A DNA stretch of 64,000 nt from Flavobacteriales bacterium (GTDB lineage Bacteria > Bacteroidota > Bacteroidia > Flavobacteriales_F > PHOS-HE28): positions 1 through 64,000 of the forward strand of contig JADJOG010000013.1 of the NCBI GenBank assembly GCA_016713865.1, in the 5' to 3' direction. The position numbers and the translations under genes were made by a program. Of the stretch, positions 8,634-18,388 are shown piece after piece. The notes under the pieces are model-generated. The model saw only the letters and a program-made list of their open reading frames with translations. It was not told where the DNA came from and ran no database searches. Every line of letters begins with the position of its first letter. Position 1 is the first letter of the stretch.

Positions 8634-8670
8634 GCAAAAAAAAGCCCTGCTGCATCAGCAACAGGGCTTT
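8634..8670 (-). terminator. Rho-independent terminator after the 8687-10021 gene
   Basis: On the minus strand a 9-bp perfect stem (cagggcttt / aaagccctg in plus-strand terms, 8641-8649 with 8662-8670) is followed by eight or more Ts (the A-run at 8636-8643). It sits 17 bases after the stop codon. Confidence 0.9.
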
Positions 8671-8686
8671 CTGTGCACCAAGTGGA

Positions 8687-10021
8687 TCAGCGGGCCACGA
8701 GCACGCGAGCGTGCCGAACGCCTGCATTGTTGCGCAGAACGATGGTGTAGGCGCCTTCATTCAAATGACCGCAATCGATCAAACCGTTAAGGGTGGTACC
8801 GGAATCGGTCAAACGACCATTCAACCCGAAGATCTCGTAAGCGATACGATCGCCTTCTGCGCCTGCGATCCGGACCTGATCAACGGCCGGGTTCGGATAC
8901 ACGGCGATAGGCTCACCGGTCAATTCCCCAACCGATGTCACAAGTTCCACATCGGCCCCGAAGCGAGGCAGGATGCGCCATTCGCTGAAGGCGTATTGGA
9001 GCACTCCGGAGATGTTGTAAACCTGGCCTACGCTGAACGAGTAGGCATAAATCACGTCGTCCACCAGCACCGGACCACTACCATCATTCACCGTGTACTG
9101 GCCGAAACTGCCCTGAGCGGTGCAATTGGCCGCCACCACTTTCACGAACACGCTCTCGTAAGGCTCCGTGTTGCCATTGGCGGTCGTGATCAGGGTCGGA
9201 GCAATCGCGTTCCCGCTGGTGAGGGTGACCATATTCAGCACCGACGAGATCTGGGTCTGCCCATTGAATTCGACAACAGTTCCACTGATGGTCATCTCGT
9301 CGCCGATAGCGATCGCTCCCGGTGTGGCAAACACGTAAATGCCCGTCCATGGACCGGTGCCATCTTGCAGGTAGAAACCATTGCCAAGCAGCGCGCTCAC
9401 AACACCTTGAGTGACCACTGTAGTGCCAACCATAGGCGAAGCGCCATCAGGAGCGGTGGTCTCCTGAATTTCTGCGATGGTGGCTGGTGTTGGTGGATTG
9501 ACGGCCAGCGCGGTGATCGTGACATCATCGACCACCAAGTGCTCGGGGGCCACGGTGCTCTGCACGCTGAGGATGAACTCGGCGTTTCCAGCATCAACCG
9601 CAGCGGTCATATTCAGCGCCACCTCTTGCCAGGTGTTGCCCGTGATGCTCACGAATGCGGTTGGGTTATAAGGCGCGTAACCGCTGCCTGTAGGACGGCC
9701 GTCGTATAGCCCAACACGGATCTGCCCTTCGCCGCGCACCCAGAAACGGATCTCATATTCCTGGTTCGCAGTAACGCTCAGGACCTGCGTCGTGAAGCGC
9801 TGGTGCCCGGTGCTGGCCTTGATCAGCTGCACGGCTGATGCGCCGCCATGCACATTGGTGGACACTTGCACCACGCCACTCTGTGGCAGGTTGCTCTTGC
9901 TGCCGTACCAATCGGTGGGCAGGTTGGCGGCCCAATCCTCGAAGCCGCTGGTGAAGATCACTTGGGCCTGCGTGCTCAGGGAGAGCATCGCAGAGAGAAC
10001 GAGGAGGGTAATGTGTTTCAT
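8687..10021 (-). CDS. T9SS cargo with carbohydrate-binding-like and OB-fold domains
   Basis: Signal peptide at residues 1-20 (MKHITLLVLSAMLSLSTQAQ). Residues ~20-170 look like a galactose-binding-type jelly roll (VIFTSGFEDWAANLPTDW ... VVDDVTI). Residues ~180-365 form an OB-fold like those found before secreted nucleases (GFYLQDGTGPWTGIYVF, GDEMTISGTVVEFNGQTQI), but no nuclease domain follows. Residues ~370-444 are a T9SS type A sorting domain (IAVYPNPAVDQVRI). It starts 40 bases after the deduced end of the GH16 gene on the same strand, so the two may be co-transcribed. Extracellular substrate binding is likely; the ligand is unknown. Confidence 0.8.
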   Translation of the reverse strand: MKHITLLVLSAMLSLSTQAQVIFTSGFEDWAANLPTDWYGSKSNLPQSGVVQVSTNVHGGASAVQLIKASTGHQRFTTQVLSVTANQEYEIRFWVRGEGQIRVGLYDGRPTGSGYAPYNPTAFVSITGNTWQEVALNMTAAVDAGNAEFILSVQSTVAPEHLVVDDVTITALAVNPPTPATIAEIQETTAPDGASPMVGTTVVTQGVVSALLGNGFYLQDGTGPWTGIYVFATPGAIAIGDEMTISGTVVEFNGQTQISSVLNMVTLTSGNAIAPTLITTANGNTEPYESVFVKVVAANCTAQGSFGQYTVNDGSGPVLVDDVIYAYSFSVGQVYNISGVLQYAFSEWRILPRFGADVELVTSVGELTGEPIAVYPNPAVDQVRIAGAEGDRIAYEIFGLNGRLTDSGTTLNGLIDCGHLNEGAYTIVLRNNAGVRHARVLVAR

Positions 10022-10061
10022 GTCGTCAAAGGGTGGTTGGTTATTGCGCTGGTCGCCTGTT

Positions 10062-12073
10062 CTATTTGATTTGAACCTTCATGACCTGCTCACCTGTGCG
10101 CAGCATCACCGTTACATAGTAAATACCCGGCGGCCAAGCAGCGGCCGCGACAAGCATTTCCTATTTGACACGCTCGATGACGCAAACTTCTCGTTCAGCA
10201 AAGCATCGGTCACTCGAACTAATTCAACGTCTTCTAAAGATATCAACTCATCTATCCCAATTGTAAATGCATCTACAGACGGAGCTGGATAGACCGATAC
10301 GAGTTCGGATAAATCTGTTCCGTCTGGATTCAGGAAATCACATGGCCCATGCGCGCATCGATCCTTTATGTCGAAGGTTGACTCGGCAAGTCCACAACCG
10401 TTCTGGGCGACGATTCGAACTGTATGGCAAAAATCTCCTTCCTTGACCAAACAGAAAGGCCCATCATCGTACGGGTATAGTCCATAAGCCCATGATGTCC
10501 AGTGTTCTTGACAACCCAAGGGCGGGTAAGAACACTCCTTACCGAGAACTGTGGTTAGTTCAGAATACTCTGCTTCGTATTCAGGTCGAAAAACCCTTGT
10601 ATGTTCAACTCCATCCACAAACACTTGATATGGTCTGTAGCCATCTGAAGAATACCAGATTGATGGCTCCGGTTCAGGTTCGTCTTGCAGCCAATAGTCA
10701 TAATCGTTGTAAACTGGCAGTGACTCATAGTACGTGGTGAAACTCTGCACAGGATATGGCGACATTCCGCTGGCACCGCGAACTTCGGGTTGAATACACC
10801 AGTACTGATAATCGGAATCAGTACTTGGGCAATCAAGTACCGTGTTTTGATTGCCTCCAGCCGGCCCTATGTATGGCTTTCCTAAATACAATGGCAATTC
10901 AACCCTTGATGTTCCTCCAGAACAAGGATTCTCCGGGTCATTTGCTTCAAGAATCGGCTGATAGCCATCTCCAGGCATCGAGTTGCAACGTATCGTACAG
11001 TGTGTATTGCTGCTCTCGACTATCTCCAAACTCGATGTACCTGATCCACCAAGACTCCAGACCACAGGGTCCCCGTGCGGTCCTTGTAGTTCGAAACTTT
11101 GAATCGCACCAGAAGAGCAAAAGAAATCACCATTACCCGCTAAGGGCACTATTCTCAGCGGCTCAGCACAAACATTGGAAAGATGTGGACCCCACTCTCC
11201 CGCATTCTGCCAAACGCGGATGTAGTCAACGAAAAAATCAAAATATGTTTCGTTCGTTGGGGTGTCCAGACACATTCCACCGTGCGCCATATTCACCAAT
11301 ACATTCAACTTGCATCCGGGAGAAGGGAATAGATGACCCCAAAAGGGACCATTCAACGTGCAATCCTCGCCTTGCAGATCAAACACCCTGCAGCGCCGGT
11401 ACACTTCAGTACCGTCAAAGTACCAAATCACCCAATCATCCAGCCATTCAATTCCATAGTTGTGGAATCCGATTGAATTGCTAATCGCAGCATGATGAGT
11501 ATGGTGCAGCGGCGGGTCTTGAGGAGCGGTTCTGTGGATAGAACAAAGCATGTCATTGATTTCATTCGAACAAAACTCAAAAACGTCGATTTCATTACCG
11601 CCCTCGCCAAATAGCCAGAAAGCCGGCCAAGTGCTTGGCCCACCTGGTATTTTGCAACGAATCTCAAACCTCCCCTTGTTAAATCTGTATGGCTGCCGCG
11701 AGAACAGTATGCCTGATCTCCACGAGCGGACCTGCCCCATCCATTCGACGGGCGAATTCCACAATGTTATTCTTGCGTTCCCACCCAGTACTTGAACCTG
11801 ATCATCCATGTAGATTTCATTCGCTCCAACACGGCATGAGACGCAACCATCAGAACCATCCGGGGAGAACGGCGCATACGAAGTCCATTTCTCAAGATTT
11901 ACGACATCTCCAACGAACTCATCATGAAAAACGAGTTGGTAATTCGTAGCGTAGTCGCACAATTCAACATTGTTTGCCCAGTCTTGCTGGCTATGTACGT
12001 CTAGGTGCAAGTTGGTTGCAATGCAAAGCGCGACCGAGTAGTTCCAAGCTGTGCCTATGGATGACCGTATCAT
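10062..12073 (-). CDS. Secreted glycoside hydrolase family 16 protein, T9SS cargo (frameshift near its end)
   Basis: After a signal-like N-terminus, residues ~45-290 form a GH16 domain (laminarinase/agarase-like endo-beta-glucanases). The catalytic motif EIDVFE is intact at residues 161-166, preceded by WPAFWLFGEGGN and followed by YGIEWLDDWVIWYFDG. About 300 residues of unassigned beta-rich sequence follow, then VSVYPAPSVDAFTI, the start of a T9SS sorting domain. As read, the frame stops at 10112. One missing base near 10145-10160 would let it continue as WPPGIYYVTVMLRTG and end at 10062 with a normal T9SS tail. GC is near 48%, well below the neighbours, suggesting transfer. Substrate unknown. 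Confidence 0.85.
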
Positions 12074-12092
12074 TTTCTCGGTTCGTTTACCC

Positions 12093-12120
12093 CAAAAGTA
12101 GTTCTCCAGAGTATCTCAAA
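12093..12120 (-). promoter_or_regulatory. Promoter of the GH16 gene (TTTG-N16-TACTTTTG)
   Basis: On the minus strand, TTTG (12117-12120) is 16 bases upstream of TACTTTTG (12093-12100), close to the Bacteroidota -33/-7 consensus. The ATG at 12073 follows 19 bases after the -7 box. Confidence 0.6.
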
Positions 12121-12176
12121 TGCGTTTCCAGCGTAGCCTGATGTCTTGCGTGTTGTACCCCAGGTCGCAATGGGCC

Positions 12177-13397
12177 TTAGGGCTCTGCAATGCGGATGTT
12201 ATCAAGTTCCCATGTCTTGCCATCGGAACTGCTTCCCGTGTATTTGAAGCCAATCCGGACATTGGAGGTCAAGTGGTTCGTCAGCGAGAGCACGCCACTC
12301 TGCACCCAAGCCCATGAGCCACTGCTGAGGGCCGGAGAGAGCGCGGTCCATGTTCCGGTGGAGGGGGCGCCGCTAGAATAATCCGTGCTCACCAGCACCT
12401 GTAGCTGGGCGCCATTGTAGTTGCACGCGGTGATGAAGGAGAGCCCGGGATTCGTGGCGCTGGAAAGTTCCACTGCTGGACTGATGAGCCAGGCCTCGCC
12501 GGGAACGTTCGCGCTGTTGATGAAGTTGCGGCATTGGCCATAGGCCGTGCCATCAGAAGAACCCACCGTGTTCGTGGTCCAAGGGATGTTGTTGTCCGTC
12601 CAAGTGGTCCATCCGCCTGAGGTCACACTCCCATCGTTGAATGTCTTTTGCATAATGGGCAACACTCCGCTGCAGCGCGGTCCGTTCAGCTGCACCTCGT
12701 TTATATTGCGAATGAAGAGTTGCATCTCGGAGTTGAATTGGCCGACCACACCCACGAAGCTACCATTACCTGTTGGCAGTTGCTGTCCAGCGAAGTTGGC
12801 ATAACCGCTAGTGCGCACAAGGACATTAGCCGCACAATCCGAAAGTGTCCGGTTCATGGTCTGCTGCGTTATGGCGTTAGCATAAGTCCCTCCAATATCA
12901 CTTGCGAGGAACTCGACACCTTCCAGTCGCACCAATTTCCCCTGCATAGCAGGTGTGACTTGAGCCACCGTAATTAACTCCGGCTGCTTCACAATGCCCA
13001 CAGCCTGTTTCACTACGTTATTGTCGACATCGACGCTATCCAGTTGCATTAACCCTTGATAGCTGTTGAGCTTCGTGCCCGGCAGGTAAATTCGGATGCT
13101 ATCGCCTTGGTATAGACCTCCGCTGTTCACTAGGCGCAGCACAATTCCTCCCGTGTGGTCTTGAACATAAACATTCTTGTACAGGTTGCCACTCTCTTCG
13201 TCAGCCGTCACAACGGCATAGACACTCTTCGCGCTATCGAAGTACACGGGGTCTGTAGTGTACAGCGCACGTAGTTCAGCTACAGTCAGAACTGCACCTA
13301 CCGGGAGCGAACGCCGGGGTGGGCTATCAATCGGCTTCTCGCAGGCGACCAGGAAAAGCGCTGCGGCAAAGAAGGGGAAGGCGAGTTGTCGGTTCAT
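12177..13397 (-). CDS. DUF5689 lipoprotein with C-terminal choice-of-anchor J-like domain
   Basis: Lipobox LVAC with Cys19 marks an outer-membrane lipoprotein. Residues ~30-250 match the DUF5689 pattern (YVQDHTGGIVLRL, GDSIRIYLPGTKLNSYQGLMQLD). Residues ~260-406 resemble choice-of-anchor J jelly rolls (GGWTTWTDNN, AWLISPAVELSSA, GKTWELDNIRI). It starts 16 bases after the TonB-receptor gene, so the two form an operon, as usual for DUF5689 genes. It probably presents or binds the receptor's substrate; the ligand is not evident. Confidence 0.88.
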   Translation of the reverse strand: MNRQLAFPFFAAALFLVACEKPIDSPPRRSLPVGAVLTVAELRALYTTDPVYFDSAKSVYAVVTADEESGNLYKNVYVQDHTGGIVLRLVNSGGLYQGDSIRIYLPGTKLNSYQGLMQLDSVDVDNNVVKQAVGIVKQPELITVAQVTPAMQGKLVRLEGVEFLASDIGGTYANAITQQTMNRTLSDCAANVLVRTSGYANFAGQQLPTGNGSFVGVVGQFNSEMQLFIRNINEVQLNGPRCSGVLPIMQKTFNDGSVTSGGWTTWTDNNIPWTTNTVGSSDGTAYGQCRNFINSANVPGEAWLISPAVELSSATNPGLSFITACNYNGAQLQVLVSTDYSSGAPSTGTWTALSPALSSGSWAWVQSGVLSLTNHLTSNVRIGFKYTGSSSDGKTWELDNIRIAEP

Positions 13398-13413
13398 CGG
13401 GTGTGCGTTGCGT

Positions 13414-15068
13414 TCAGAAACTGAAGGTGAGCATGGCGAAGTAGTTCCGCCCGAAGAGGTAACTGTACTTGGGTGGGAAACGATCCACCTGCATGCGATC
13501 GTAGCGGAGCTGCTCGAAGCCGCCGGTGCGGAATTCCCGGTTGTTGAGCACGTTGCTCACGCTCACATTGGCGGCGAGCCGGTACTTGCGCTTGAACATC
13601 CAGCTCTTCCCAGCGAAGAAATCGACCGTGGTGTTGTCGTCGAGCTTGGTCTGGGCAAGCAGGTCGTTCCACTGCGGATCATTCACCACCAGGTTCTCGA
13701 GCGCTTCTGCGGTGCGGCGGTCAGGATTGGGGTCGAGGTAGATCTCGCGGAAAACGTTCGCGCTGGCACCGGCGAACCAGAACTTGGGGCTGTTGTAGCG
13801 CAGGCCGATCGATGTGGCGCTCTGCGGCATGCCGCCCACGCGATAGCCCTTCCAATACACCACGCGGTCCTGCGCGAACACCTCGTCGCTGTTGTTGCGC
13901 GTGATGGTGGCCGCCGGGCGGGAGTCGTACACATAGCGCCCTTCGGCATGCACGAAGTTCGCCTGCCATGTGCTGCTCAGGTTGGCCTCCACGCCGAGTT
14001 CCATTCCTTGGTGGATCTGATCAACGCCGCTCATGGCGTAATTGACGATGGTGAGGAACTCGTCGTGGTAATAGCTCCTGTTCCACACTTGATCGGCAAT
14101 ACGGGTGTGGTACAGCGTGAGCCGGCCTTTCATCTTCGGGGCCTTCAGCACATAGCTCACATCGCCGCTGATCGCCGATTCCTGCGTGAGCCCGCTTAGA
14201 ACGGCATCGCGCACGCGAGGTGAGATGTAGGCGACGTTGCCCGCCGGGGGCCGCACGATGTAACCCGTGTTGGCCGTAAGGAAATGGCGGCCCGTGATCT
14301 TCATGACCGCTCCCGCCTTCAACCCGTAACCAATGAAATCCTGCTTCTTCGACTCGCCGAAACTGTTCTCGGGGAACCGGCCGTTGCGCAGGTTACCCTC
14401 GCGCCAGAAGCTGGTGTTGGAGATATCGGCGCCCACGTAAACCTCCATCCGGCTCCACTTCTTCTCCCACTGCCCGAAAAGGTTGGCATAGCGCGTATGG
14501 ATGTTGTAATCATGGCCGAAAACGTCACCTTCCTTCACCACTTTATTCGGCGTGCTCAAATCGTTTTGCGAGATAAGGGTGTCATTGAAGTCGCGGTCTG
14601 CGAACTGGTCGATATCCACCCAGAAATCGCCGCCCAGCAGATCATCGATCACACGGAAGTAATGCGTGCGTTGGGCATGCACGCTTCCGCCGATCGTTAG
14701 ATGCGCCTGTTCGCTGATGGCCTTATCCCAAACGCTGTTGAGGCCGAATCGCGTCGGGTCCTGCCGCACTTCCTCAACGATGTATTTGCTCCGGTTGCCG
14801 ACAATGGTGTTCCCAGCCACACCGTTCGCATTCTCCACTTGGTAGAGATTCTTCCCGTTAGCGAAGTAGAGTTGGTCCCAATCAATCTGCCGGGTGTTAA
14901 CATCGTTCTGCCATGCGCTCACGCGGCCCGGGTAAAGCTCGCTGTCCTCAAAGCGATAGTAGCTGGGCAGGTAGCGGTAATAATCCGGCCGCGGGTCCTT
15001 GGCATCGAACCAATTCATTCCAGTCAGCCCATCGCGGCCAAACGTGTAATAGGCCGAAGTGCTAGTTG
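13414..15068 (-). CDS. TonB-dependent receptor, beta-barrel part (frameshifted from its N-terminus)
   Basis: Encodes about 550 residues of outer-membrane barrel strands rich in aromatic and charged residues, ending in MLTFSF, the terminal aromatic signature of barrel proteins. The open frame runs back to 15129, but the part upstream of about 15068 is unrelated sequence. Real homology begins at SAYYTFGRDGLTG, directly after the end of the N-terminal fragment at 15062. One missing base near 15060-15068 explains the split. Corrected, receptor and plug give about 805 residues, a normal size. Drives TonB-dependent uptake across the outer membrane. Confidence 0.88.
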
Positions 15069-15838
15069 TCGGTGAGGTCGTAGGCCTCCTGCACGGCAAT
15101 GCCCTGCCGGCCTTGCACGATTGGCGCACCGAAACCGCTCAGGCTGATGGTGTGCTGGTCATTGATCCTTTTCTCAGCCGCCAGGAAATAGGCGTAGGCA
15201 TCGAAGGAGGTGCCTTCCACATAGCCTTCTTCGGCCCAACGTCGCGATCCGCTGAAAGCGAAGGACCAGCCTTTGGCATTCATGCCCGTGCCGTAGGTAA
15301 CCATAGCGCGATTCCGATAAGCACGGTTCGCACTGGCGTAACTCACGCGCAGGCCCTTGCGAATACCGCTCGCGCTGATGTTCATGTCCGTGGTACCACC
15401 AAGGCTCCCGAAGACCAGACGGCTAGGGCCAATGCCCGTGCGCACCTGCATCCAGCGCGTCACATCATTCAAACCGGCCCAGTTGCTCCACACAGCCCAG
15501 CCCGATTCGAGGTCATTCACGCGAACCCCATTGATGGTAACGATGGTATTCTCACCGTCGTAGCCCCGAATCCGGAAGCGGGCTTGGCCGAAGTTAAAAC
15601 CAGCCACGGCATTAAAGGGATCGCGCGAGGATTGAAGGATGCCGCTGATGTCCTGATTGCCCAATTCCCCGTCGAGGTCGTCGGTGGTCAGGGTGAACAC
15701 TGGAAGCTGAGGCCGATTGATCGCAGTGGTATCAGGGGCTGGCGGGCTGACTACTGTATCAATTTGGGCCTGCGCGGCAAAGGGAGCCGCGAAAAGAACC
15801 CATGCGATTGCGCCGGAGATGCGATGGATGGTGGCCAT
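15062..15838 (-). CDS. TonB-dependent receptor, signal peptide and plug domain
   Basis: Signal peptide at residues 1-24 (AAPFAAQAQ cleavage region). The plug domain follows at ~45-170 with RFRIRGYDGENTIVTINGV and DLESGWAVWSNWAGLNDV. The first barrel strands then begin, and the frame stops at YDLTDN. The continuation lies in the 13414-15068 frame. No carboxypeptidase-like N-terminal extension and no SusD partner are present. That, with the DUF5689 lipoprotein next to it, separates it from polysaccharide utilisation loci of the SusCD type. A TACTTTTG box lies 72 bases upstream. Confidence 0.88.
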   Translation of the reverse strand: MATIHRISGAIAWVLFAAPFAAQAQIDTVVSPPAPDTTAINRPQLPVFTLTTDDLDGELGNQDISGILQSSRDPFNAVAGFNFGQARFRIRGYDGENTIVTINGVRVNDLESGWAVWSNWAGLNDVTRWMQVRTGIGPSRLVFGSLGGTTDMNISASGIRKGLRVSYASANRAYRNRAMVTYGTGMNAKGWSFAFSGSRRWAEEGYVEGTSFDAYAYFLAAEKRINDQHTISLSGFGAPIVQGRQGIAVQEAYDLTDN

Positions 15839-15909
15839 GAGCCTGTTCGGGGCGCCGATGACTCATGAAACCACGTCCTTGTTCCGGATGGCTCACTTTC
15901 GGCGGGCGC

Positions 15910-15917
15910 CAAAAGTA
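15910..15917 (-). promoter_or_regulatory. -7 box (TACTTTTG) of the TonB receptor operon
   Basis: Exact TAnnTTTG match on the minus strand, giving a ~65-base leader to the ATG at 15838. No clear TTG at the -33 position. Confidence 0.5.
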
Positions 15918-16044
15918 GCCGCCGCTTCCGAGTACAGAACATTGCCTTAGGGTTAAATGATGGCCTGAAACCGACCTGTTTAGGATTCGTTCAAAGGCGC
16001 CCGGACATGGAATCGATAAACCGCTGACCTGTAAAGGGTTTCAT

Positions 16045-16052
16045 TATTTTCG
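16045..16052 (+). promoter_or_regulatory. -7 box (TATTTTCG) of the giant repeat gene
   Basis: One mismatch to TAnnTTTG, located 56 bases upstream of the ATG at 16109; no convincing -33 element. Confidence 0.4.
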
Positions 16053-16108
16053 CCCGCTTGCTAAGAAACCTCGGATTCCGCTCTTCAAAAGGTCCATTCT
16101 TGGCCACA

Positions 16109-18388
16109 ATGGTCAACCGCATACTCTTTCGCGGCATTTCCTGCCTTCTGCTGTTCGTCAGCAGCGCCCTTGCGAGGGCGGATCACTTCTCCGGAGCGAG
16201 CATCACCTACGAGTGTGTTGGCGTGAACCAATATCGAATCACTCTTGACCTTTACTTGGATTGCGCAGGCGCTGCTATCACACCGCAGACCCTGAACTTC
16301 TCGAACAACTGCGGCGCCACCTTCTCACTGGGCAACGTGCCGCTGGTGCTGGTTGAAGAAGTGTCGCAGCTGTGCGGTTCGCAGTTGGCGAACTCCACTT
16401 GCAATGGCGGCATCGAGCCCGGCATGCGCCATTACCGGTTCCAGACCACGATTCCGCTCGCGCCTTGCAACTCATGGCTCATGAGCTGGAATATCTGCTG
16501 CCGCTCTGTGACCCAGAACGTGCAAGGCGTTCCAGGCATGTATGTGCAAGCCACTTTGAACAACGCCGGTGGCCTTTGCGACCAATCGCCGCAGTTTGGC
16601 GACACTTCCATTCCATACGTGTGCGTGAACACCCCGGTGTCATACAACCCGATGGTCACCGATGCCGATGGCAACACCTTGGTGTATTCATTCATCAACG
16701 CGCAATTCGTAGGTCCAAGCAACGTGACCTATCAACCTGGCTTCACTGCCGGAACCCCGATTACCGGCGTAACGCTCAACCCGGCCACTGGCCAGATCAA
16801 CTTCACGCCAACGGTCACCGGTCGATATGTCGTTGTCGTTCAGGTTGCCTCCTACAATTCGCTCGGGCAGCTCATCGGCACGGTGATGCGCGATTTCCTG
16901 TTCGTCGTGATTCCTTGCGTGGACCCACCTGCCACGAATCTCGGGCCCACGAATATCACGAGCGGCTTCATCACGAGCGCCACATCAATCGAGGTCTGCA
17001 ACGGCATCCCCTTCTGCGTGGACATGAGTTTCGCAGATGTTGACCCTTTGGCAATCATCACGCTCACCTCGCAGATTACCGCGCAGCTGCCTGGATCAAC
17101 CTTCACAGTGAATGGAAACAACCCTGTTGTTGCGACATTGTGCTGGACGCCAGTGCTCGCGCTTTCGCCAGTCACGGCGCTCGTTGCCGTGAATGATAAT
17201 GCCTGTCCGTTGCAGAACCTGTCGGACTATGCCTTAACGATCAATGTGGTGGCTGTCCCTCCGGTTCCGCCGAACCCAGGCACATCGGCCACGGTTTCTA
17301 GTTGCGCCGGAACCCCTTCGTTCAGCTTGTTCGCGCAGCTCGGAGGAGGCCCACAAGCAGGCGGCTCATGGACTGGTCCGGGTGGCGCGGCGCACTCCGC
17401 GACCTTCAATCCTGCACTAGACGCCTTCGGCGTTTATACCTATACCGTCGGCAACGGCTGCCACAACGCATCCGCGACGGTAACAGTGAATCAGATTGCC
17501 GCATCGAGCGCTGGAACCAATGGCTCGCTCACGATCTGCAGCAATGGTGCAGCGGTTGCTCTGATCGCATCGCTTGGCGGCTCGCCAGCCGCAGGCGGCG
17601 CATGGAGCGGGCCTTCACCGGTTGTTGGCGGTCAGTACAACCCGGTCACGATGAACCCGGGCGTATACACCTACACTGTTACGAACGCACCTCCATGCGT
17701 GAATTCCACTGCCACGGTTACTGTAACGGAGAACCCGGCTCCGAATGCAGGCACGAATGCGAATCTCGCCACCTGCAGCAACGGTGCAGTGGTATCGCTA
17801 TTAGCTCAGCTCGGCGGCGCCCAAGCCGGTGGCGCATGGAGTGGACCCTCGCCCGTTGTCGGTGGCAACTACAACCCGGTGACCATGGACCCCGGTGTGT
17901 ACACATACACCTTGACCGGCGTAGCGCCGTGCGCGAATGCGAGCGCGACAGTCACTGTCACCGAGAACACCGCGACGAGCGCAGGAACAAACGGTGCGCT
18001 CACCGTGTGCAGCAACGGTGCTGCTGTGAGCCTCTTCACTCAGCTCGGCGGAACACCGCAAGCAGGCGGTGCATGGACTGGACCTAGCGCGGTTGTCGGT
18101 GGCAACTACGACCCGGCCACGATGAATGCTGGTGTGTACACATACACTGTTACTGGTGTTGCGCCATGCACCAACGCCAGCGCAACGGTGACTGTCACTG
18201 AGAACGCCGCGACCAATGCTGGAACAAACGGTGCGCTCACCGTGTGCAGCAACGGTGCTGCTGTGAGCCTCTTCACGCAACTCGGCGGAACTCCGCAAGT
18301 AGGCGGCGCGTGGAGCGGACCTTCAGCGGTTGTCGGTGGCAACTACGGTAAAAGCCACAATGATCCGGCGTGTACACCTACACCGTGA
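16109..18388 (+). CDS. Giant adhesin-like T9SS cargo, N-terminal fragment
   Basis: I place the start at ATG 16109, where a signal peptide begins (MVNRILFRGISCLLLFVSSALARA), rather than at the in-frame 16058. Residues ~25-390 are a cysteine-rich region shared with the protein at 36538-38598 (DHFSGASITYECVG; SWNICCRSVTQ; DADGNTLVYSFI). A divergent repeat follows, then near-identical 79-residue repeats from 17511. The frame ends at 18388 after an aberrant stretch (18344-18372) where gatcc is replaced and ct is lost relative to sister units, net -1. If the indels are errors, this and the next five fragments are one gene, 16109-27517, of about 3,800 residues. Probable role: surface adhesion or matrix. 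Confidence 0.85.
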   Translation: MVNRILFRGISCLLLFVSSALARADHFSGASITYECVGVNQYRITLDLYLDCAGAAITPQTLNFSNNCGATFSLGNVPLVLVEEVSQLCGSQLANSTCNGGIEPGMRHYRFQTTIPLAPCNSWLMSWNICCRSVTQNVQGVPGMYVQATLNNAGGLCDQSPQFGDTSIPYVCVNTPVSYNPMVTDADGNTLVYSFINAQFVGPSNVTYQPGFTAGTPITGVTLNPATGQINFTPTVTGRYVVVVQVASYNSLGQLIGTVMRDFLFVVIPCVDPPATNLGPTNITSGFITSATSIEVCNGIPFCVDMSFADVDPLAIITLTSQITAQLPGSTFTVNGNNPVVATLCWTPVLALSPVTALVAVNDNACPLQNLSDYALTINVVAVPPVPPNPGTSATVSSCAGTPSFSLFAQLGGGPQAGGSWTGPGGAAHSATFNPALDAFGVYTYTVGNGCHNASATVTVNQIAASSAGTNGSLTICSNGAAVALIASLGGSPAAGGAWSGPSPVVGGQYNPVTMNPGVYTYTVTNAPPCVNSTATVTVTENPAPNAGTNANLATCSNGAVVSLLAQLGGAQAGGAWSGPSPVVGGNYNPVTMDPGVYTYTLTGVAPCANASATVTVTENTATSAGTNGALTVCSNGAAVSLFTQLGGTPQAGGAWTGPSAVVGGNYDPATMNAGVYTYTVTGVAPCTNASATVTVTENAATNAGTNGALTVCSNGAAVSLFTQLGGTPQVGGAWSGPSAVVGGNYGKSHNDPACTPTP

